Both the position numbers and the translations under genes were made by a program. This document shows positions 45,885 through 64,000 of a stretch of DNA of 64,000 nt, in pieces (the first letter of the stretch is position 1; the number at the start of each line of letters is the position of its first letter). Below the pieces are notes generated by a model that made no database searches, was not told the origin of the DNA, and saw only the letters and a list, made by a program, of their open reading frames with translations. The DNA is from Lingula anatina (Eukaryota; Brachiopoda; Lingulata; Lingulida; Lingulidae): contig NW_019774402.1 in the NCBI RefSeq assembly GCF_001039355.2, positions 688,057-752,056 on the forward strand, given 5' to 3'.

Positions 45885-48800
45885 GCATTCCATGACATAA
45901 AAAAATGATATTTTTATTATGTAGTCTAGCCTTTGTTTAATATGCTAAAACAAATTAAATGACAGAATAAGAATGTTAGCCATTTCTGTTTTCAGTTGTC
46001 TATGAAATGTTTCAGCTGTTTAATTACCCAATTTTTTTTCCATGACAGAATACTGAAAGAATTTAATGTACCATGTTCTGTTCAACTGTTATCTGTGCTA
46101 TTTTCTTAAAACTATAAACCATCCATGGTTATATGTGTAACAAATATATGCAAATGACAATCAAAATTACCAATGTCAAATTTATTGAAGAGGCTTATCT
46201 GTGTTGTATTAATATTCAGCTTGATCTGTATTTGGTATTTGGGAATATTTTTTCTGTGCAATATATCAAATGGTCACAATTGAAATCATATTAGAAAGTT
46301 GTAATTGAACATTAAATCATATATATAATGAAACTAGAGTCACATGATAGGAAGCAAAGTCATAACATAATCACAATGCGTCACATTTGCTCAAGCACAT
46401 TATTTTAAAATATTGAATAATACATAATTATTTTGGAAATAAAAGTACTTTTTGTGGAAAGTTACTTGTTAGTTTGAAACTATTATTTCACTTTTGTCAA
46501 ATTATACTCTAATATATTTTGTACATCAAGCTGATTTTCAAACTCGACCTGTATTTTAGGTATGTAACATCGATCACTCCTGTGAGTTTCAAGTGAATAG
46601 ACCCATTGGTTTTCTTTGAAATGTGTTTTCAGTGTTGCATATGCTGAAAAAGCGAAAAAAAAAAAAAAAAAACAGCATAACTTTGGAAAAAATGGCCTGA
46701 TCATGCTGATTTTTTAACTCAACCTATATTTTAAGAATATTTATCAGTTTCGTAAGTTTGAGGACAAAAGGTAAAACAGTTTCTACTTAATTGTGTTATC
46801 ACTGAAGGTGATGACAGTGATGACAGACGCAGGTACATAAAAGGTATAAATAATGCTTGCCTTTTCCATTTAAATATATCTTTACTATCTCTTCTATTAT
46901 CTCTGTCAAAGCCAACATTGTTTTTTTGGTGTGGATTAATTGATTAGCTGCTATGGGATCATAAATGGCATCGTTATTGAATGATATCAAACTAGCTTTT
47001 AATTTACTTTAATCAGACCAGTGTAATTGCACATAAACTACCTTGAATATACCCTGAATTTGAAAATGGGAAGGAAAAATCTCAGTGTTTGAGGATAATG
47101 AATGTAAAAATGCAATTATCAGGAAAGGATATCGATTTCTCTTGCAATTTCACTGACAGAACTCTCTACCAATGACTGAAGATAGTCAAAGTTGTACATT
47201 GAAGATATAATTTGTTTTGCATTTAATTTTTTTTTATAATGATAACAGAAAACCCCTGTTCAATACACTAAAGTTATTCTTTATATTATTTATGCAGGAT
47301 TTGTGAAGTTTTTTTTAAATGAGATTTTAAAATGAGAGCACAAATTATTTTAGTAAAAAGATTTGGAATGATTGTTTGGCAGCCTGACACTAGTATCTAA
47401 ATCTAGAAGCAAATTTCACTGAAGAACTGAATTTTGATAGCTGTGATAATGGTACATAGATATAATAGTGAATGATTTCTATCAAAATAAAAATTCCCAC
47501 TAGTCATTGATATGGTCTACAGACTCCAGACATATCACATGTCACAGTTGTTGTTCTGGTAGGTATCTTTCAATTGTTTAAGCAGCGATCTTATGGAACA
47601 GCAGAACATTAATAATGTCATAATGATACATCACTTGCATCTTTTAAGGAAATGCATATGTGTCTGTTATCATGCACGGAGTGTTCCTTTGATTCCTACT
47701 GCCACCTATAAATGATAGATTTACGCATTGCTCGACCATTACATTCTGGAAGTAAAGGTCACATCTAATGGAAAAATCAGGCTAGTGATGCAGTTTTTGT
47801 GATGAATTTTGACGCTTTTTGATGTAGTTTTTTTAACAGCAAAGGGAGCACAAAATGTGTGAGAAAAGGGGGCATCCTTATATTATTATTTTGCTATATA
47901 ATTTTAAAATTTATTTGAATTTTTAAGTTATGGTATGCGTATTTCAGGAATGTGCTATTCTTATCGTCAATGAAATTTGAATTAATTCCCCCAAGGTTAT
48001 GGTAATGTTCTGTTGAACCTCCAAAAAATTGAATTCTGAAAAGTCATTTGTCACATCAGTTTGATGTGCCATCTTGAAGTATGCATAAATTCAATTGCTT
48101 GTAAGTGAATAAGAAGAAATTTCACTGTGCAAGCTCTTTTATGGAAGCTTTCCTATTCCTGAGTGAGCAAAAACATCTAGGAGGTGGTCAATCACGACAT
48201 AATTTGGCTTAATGCCAATTTCATAAGTACTATTTACTTGGTAATTTTCTCTGGGTTCAACGTCAAATAATGGAATAGTATCATCCTCGTGTAAGCAGCA
48301 AAATTATATGGTTTCTGGGACTTCGTTTTTTTTATGTCATTTATATTTAAACAGTTTTTTTTTGTTGCAGTTAAAATGTTGCTCTAATTATCAATTGGTA
48401 ATTGGGTAATATCTGTTGGATATTTCCTAAAAATACATAGCAAATGGCTTAAGCTGTCATCCTCCATGTGCAGAGGCTCATCACTGGTGTATCTGATTTT
48501 ACATACCAAGAGATATGTGACTGTGGCTTTTTTTTTTGGTATAAGTTGTGTTTTCCAATGTAATGTAATTACTTTCCCTCAACATTCATGACAAACAAAA
48601 CATTGTCATCCTCTCACTATATATGCCTTGAATACCTCTTGCTGATGCTTGAGGTGTTCTGGCATACGTATTGCCCCAGTGGCAGTGCATTATCTCCCTC
48701 ATACCCTCACTTCATTGTGCAAGCATTAGCAAGGCGGTTCCCTATATTCAGCAATGAGAAATGCTGTACATCACAAGCATAAAGGATAATGGAATGTAGC

Positions 48801-51794
48801 CATTTAAGTCAGAGGACACACACATTAGTCATTATCAAGTCTATATACCCATAACTTGCAAATATGCATACTGCATGTGTGAACGGGAAATTCTTGATGT
48901 AAATCTACATTTGTAAATATGCAGTTCCACACACCAATTAATGCTGGGGGAAAAAAAAACAATAAACAAAGGAGACAATATACTTTATTGCTGATGACAT
49001 CAACATACAGTCAAATTAAAACATGCCCTTTAGAGTAGACTTTACTGTTTCATGTGCAATTAATGCCCTCATGATACAACGCGTGAAAGAGCAATATTAA
49101 AGGTCCAGTAAGGTAAAATCAATTCTGAGAAATAAGATGAATTCCAAGAAGTTATCTGTTTATCGCAATCAAGTGAGGATGTCTTGCAGGAATAAGACTT
49201 ATTAAATGTGCAAATAGAAGCACTCCCAAAGCCAATTTGAATGGAAAACACTTTGGTGCAAAGTCAGTAGTACAGGAGGCATTTAGTACAGTTATCTCTC
49301 ATGTTATCTACGAAAAAAATCTGAGAACATCACAGAGTGGTAGCTGTCTTAACTGTATGAAGATGACATCTGTACCTCTCTACAGAGCATACCATAATAG
49401 TAAAACTAGTAGCACTGCTCACAAATACTTCACAGGAGGGAGGGGGAAAACCCTCTTCATTAAACTTGTATTGTCTGCATGTTAGGATTATAAACCATGC
49501 CAATGAATGGAAGTTTACCATTTGACAATCATATCCTATGGTATGCACTGTAGATCCTTACCAGAGGACAAACAAAGCAAAAGTGTCAATACTCTATCTT
49601 GCACACTTTTAAATCTGACTTTTATTACAGAGTCTTACCACTTTTGTTTTGGGCCTCCAACAATTGTGGCTGAAAACAGCACACTCTCAAAACAAAACAA
49701 AAATTTCAAAAATAAAATTATCCTGATGTGGTATATGTTACTTTTCTTCTATTTACAAGACAATGAGGATTACTTACATTAAAATTAAATGCACACACAC
49801 AAAAATGACCCTAAATTCTACTTATAAATGTTTGATTTGACACTGCCACCATATACTGATTACTTAACCAGAATGAAATAAATGCACAATCCCCAAACTT
49901 CATAAATAACATAGCATCAACATTTGCTTAAATATGAAAATAAATGCAATGTCAAACACCAAAGACCTGAATTGTGTGGATCAAACCATGAAAATTTCAG
50001 GGAGAGATAAGATTTGATTACTTTTCTTTAAAACCCTTTTTGTCTAATTTTTAAGTCACTGTACTTTTACTTTTGCAACACATTGGTGCTATACAGTTAT
50101 TATTCCTCAGGGTTTCAAGGATACACACATCAGCCTTGAACTGCTCACATATGAAGTCTACACGTCTACAGTGTGCTTATACATGTAGATCAATTTTGTG
50201 TTCAAATTTTAATGATTTCACAGAGAGAACATTAGTTGCTGCAGGGAATCTTCTCTTTTTCTACTTCATGTATGCTTTACACAACTTTTAATAATGATGA
50301 AAATATGAAGACAGAAAGATGCCAAAGACACTAAAGCAGAAATTATGCCAATACCATACAATAAACATCACTTAAGGGATCAAATCAAAACACTTTTTTT
50401 TTTAAATTTTTTTCTCATAAGATTAAATGTGGTTTATCACGTGTTTTTGTAATATTGAAGATTGAACATAACATGAAATTGCACGTCTGGGTATTGTCAA
50501 TAAATACAAACAACAGGTTAAAACAGTTAATTATACAAATTCCATAATGTATAATTACAGAATAATTAAGACAAATGACTGGCAACCAATGCTACCCTAA
50601 CATTTCATTCTGGCATAACAACTATAACATCACAACCTCAAGCTTCTAAATGTAAAATCTGCTGTCTATATTGAAAGCAGTTTGTTAACTGAAGGAATGT
50701 ACCAACCTTTTTACTGAGCTAAAGGAATGTACATATTAAGTGCAAACAACCATACATTCAATAATATAAGCTGAATTTGCCACTGCCCATAACATCAGGA
50801 TATAGATACACAATAAGAGGCAATCACTTTTATTTCCAATACCATGTATATGCTTTTAATGAAAGAAATAAATTAAGTAGATACTTGAACTGTCAAGCCT
50901 ATTTTAATTGCCATTCATACCTAAAGACATCCCCAGCAGTTTTGGACTTCAGATCAAACCTTTCAACCCCCCCCTCACCTGGGATAGTATTAAACACTGA
51001 TATGACCATGATAAACATTTACCCATTCAAAAAGGTTGGGACAGACAAAAGGAACCTCAGATTACCACAAAGACACTGGATATATACACCCCATGTTTCA
51101 GAGCCCACTGAGAACTCCTCTCTTCTCAGCAATTTAATGCTATTGGGAATGACAGAAATATGCTAGCTATAGATGCTGGTCACCACTAGATTCTCAAACT
51201 CCAGGTTGGATAATTCAATCTGTACGTATTACTAAAATCTATAGCAGCAATGAATCACCATGGTAACCATGCTCTGCCCACAGCTCTTGGGTTGATGACA
51301 ATTTTATCAGATCCAATAGTCAACTGTGTGTGATGCCTTAATCACCTGCTTGTACACTGAACTCTGTACATGCAAGTTCAATGTACATGATATTCCATGT
51401 TATGTAGGCGTATATGAACAATACAACATTCACAGCCGCTATATCAATTATATTTTGTAGATGTATATATACCAATTGTCCAAGTGTGTGCATCACAATG
51501 TCTAATGGATCGCTCTCCATACATTATCTAACCTTTGGTAATGACATCTTGGGTTTCTATATTTCAAAATTATCATGTACTACAACAATGCATCATGCTA
51601 CTTATGTGACGAACCCACATTTTGCCTTATGATGAATTGTGTACATGGCATCTACATTAGCCCTGCCAGAGGTATGTGTTTATATATGAATATACATAGC
51701 TACATATGATATCTAATTCACTTATATATTTTTTTGTTCATGCAGCTGTTTAAAGTCTCAAGAATCTGGTTTCAGAAGCTTAGTGCCACGCCAT
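45885..51794. other. Tail-to-tail interval and likely Syt1 3' UTR
   Basis: No coding exon seen on either strand over 5.9 kb. Syt1 converges from the right. A minus-strand AATAAA at 48989-48984 is a candidate Syt1 poly(A) signal, implying a ~2.8 kb 3' UTR. The open frame at 50777-51166 lies in that UTR and has no domain resemblance or exon context. Poly-A and poly-T runs occur at about 46,656 and 48,530. Confidence 0.45.
48984..48989 (-). terminator. Candidate Syt1 polyadenylation signal
   Basis: AATAAA on the minus strand, 2.8 kb after the Syt1 stop. Long 3' UTRs are usual for neuronal genes, but other hexamers may be used. Confidence 0.3.
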
Positions 51795-62246
<10,452 letters not shown>

Positions 62247-62274
62247 GATATAAATGGTAGCTGAGGACTTTTAC
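62247..62274 (-). other. Syt1 5' UTR part of the first coding exon
   Basis: A plausible acceptor (CATGCAG) ends at 62275, 28 bases before the ATG, so the 5' UTR continues in an exon further upstream. The upstream exon was not identified. Confidence 0.5.
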
Positions 62275-64000
62275 CTGCATGTGCAAAGAAAAAAATAATT
62301 AGTGTCATTAAGTGCTGCAAATTCAAAATATTGCTTAAACTGGGTTCCAAAACCTGTAAATAGACACTTTATGCAATAGTTACTCTTTTATACTATTAGT
62401 CATTGCTGGGAAATTTTTTGAAGGCTTACGTATTATTTAATTGATAAAGATGCCTAAATACTGCCTCTATTTAATGGAACCTGGGGTGCATATCTCCTAA
62501 ACAAACAAACAAAAAATACAAAAGCAATGGCACCCCAGTCATCCAACATGCCAATTTTCATGATAATATCTTACTAAGTTACAGAGTCAGTATCTCACAC
62601 ACGTATACAAAGCAGCATAATTGGTGGGCTACCACGTGTGCAGAAGTGGTGAATAAAACAAGAAAATGGGGAATTTTTGCTATTTATTACACGTAGGAGA
62701 AGTGCTTTATGTAAAAGAAACAGGGAATAAACATTTGTCAAACATGGGCACTCATTATGCATTGAATCCCCTTAACCTGAATGATCTATTTTACGGTGGG
62801 GTAGTTTTGAGCAATAGTGAACATGAAATAAATGATTCATAGACTATAATTTCATTTTACAAAAAATGTGGACTTTGACCCTATTTCTGTCTCAGTTGTT
62901 AGTCAAATCCTTTTCATTTATTTTGTTGACTGACTGAAATAAGATTTGAGTCACTTAGATAAAAAGATGTCATAGGATAGGTACTTTATTTTCATACATA
63001 AGTATAAAAATACCTTCATATCACATATTGTCAACTGATGTGTGGGTGTGCATGTGGTGCAAAACTGGTCAAAAATGACAAAATGATCAATATTACTTAG
63101 TGCCTGATATTCCATCTTGATCACTTGTTTTGTTTCACAACCCTAAAGAACTCTTCTTACACACACACACACATCAGTTGTTGTTCACATTTTGTATGCC
63201 TAGTTTTGTTTTGAATGGTACATCTAATTAATTTAAATCCTTTAAAACTATATTAGCAATTTGACCTGGAATAAAAAGCCAAATTAGCCAAAACTTGTTT
63301 ACTTCCCACCCAGAGCAACAAAATGATATTATTTAATTTCTCAAGAGAAAAGGTCAATATAGAGTTAGTATTCAGTCATTAAGAGTTGAATATGCACCCT
63401 CTTGTCTTCCATGTCCTCAGAATGAAATCCAAATCTATTAATTTACGTGAACAAAACATTGATTTTCTCGCAGTGGGAGACAGTCAGAAAGCCTCACAAG
63501 AAAAACATCTTTTCCTTGTGGTTGCCGGGAAACATTTGGAATTGACGTCAGTTTGATTTGATCAATGATCCCAAGTATTGCCACAATAAAGAAGGCAATT
63601 ATGACTTACTGAAAGGGATATATTTAGATATTAATTAGAAGTTGAAGTGTGTTAGTTTCTCAACTTAAGATACACAATGAAAATAATTATTTTTTGTAAT
63701 TTACCCACAAATGTAGGTTGACATTTTCTTGCTGTCAAGCATTCTGTGCATATATTTGACAAAGCAAGATCTACGGGGACATAATTGAAGTCTGCAGTTT
63801 TAGATAATACAATCACTTACAAAACAAGGCTTTGTAAAATGATAACTGTACAGGGTCAATACCACAATGCCTTCAACATAAAATCAGTTGTGACTGCACT
63901 TCCCTACTTCCTTGAAGACCAAGTATTGGGACTTGATACTGGGTTAGGATATTGGACAGGAAAAAAATAAGTATTTTGAGTCTTTTTTTTTCAAAAATTC
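62275..64000. other. Syt1 5' intron or upstream sequence
   Basis: AT-rich with no coding exon seen on either strand. A short CA run lies at about 63,161-63,172. No convincing promoter or non-coding exon could be placed. Confidence 0.5.

Noticed and set aside
50777-51166. 129-codon open frame, the longest in the interval after the coiled-coil gene
   Set aside because: It lies in the likely Syt1 3' UTR on the opposite strand, has low-complexity composition and no recognisable motif, and has no splice or start context.

Overview
This is a metazoan nuclear genome window. It is AT-rich, its genes have many GT–AG introns, and it carries microsatellites and small DNA transposons. The Syt1 orthologue has protostome features: a DYDRIG..EPIG loop in C2B, two alternative C2B exons and a VQ double acceptor like those described in Aplysia. 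I infer a lophotrochozoan, most likely a mollusc (bivalve or gastropod). There are no rRNA genes, CRISPR arrays, operons or prokaryotic features.

Layout, left to right. (1) 468-642 (+) is the last coding exon of a tyrosylprotein sulfotransferase. (2) 8662-16942 (+) is a three-exon gene for a 358-residue two-pass membrane protein whose long tail holds tyrosine motifs and a PPxY. A TATA box near 5.97 kb and a candidate non-coding first exon lie upstream. (3) 19859-34030 is one ~7 kb segment present twice in direct order and joined by a single N at 27227. Each copy carries a complete TMEM258 gene (-) and, divergent from it, the first three exons of a long coiled-coil gene (+). I read this as two alleles placed in series by the assembler. 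The copies differ by microsatellite length, SNPs and three mobile-element-sized indels, one a Harbinger-type MITE with a clean empty site in the other copy. (4) 30052-45581 (+) is the coiled-coil gene, KIAA2012-like, with about 23 coding exons and about 1,247 residues. (5) 51795-62246 (-) is a complete synaptotagmin-1 gene (422 residues) with nine coding exons per transcript, one position being filled by either of two mutually exclusive exons. It converges tail-to-tail on the KIAA2012-like gene.

The genes do not form one pathway. TPST acts in the Golgi, TMEM258 is an ER oligosaccharyltransferase subunit, and Syt1 is the calcium sensor of synaptic vesicles. The KIAA2012-like protein and the two-pass tyrosine-tail protein have no function I can assign. 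I saw no obviously new multi-gene system. The items most worth a second look are the two-pass tail protein, the mutually exclusive Syt1 exons, a possible one-pass TMEM258 isoform, and the MITE insertions seen directly as filled and empty sites.
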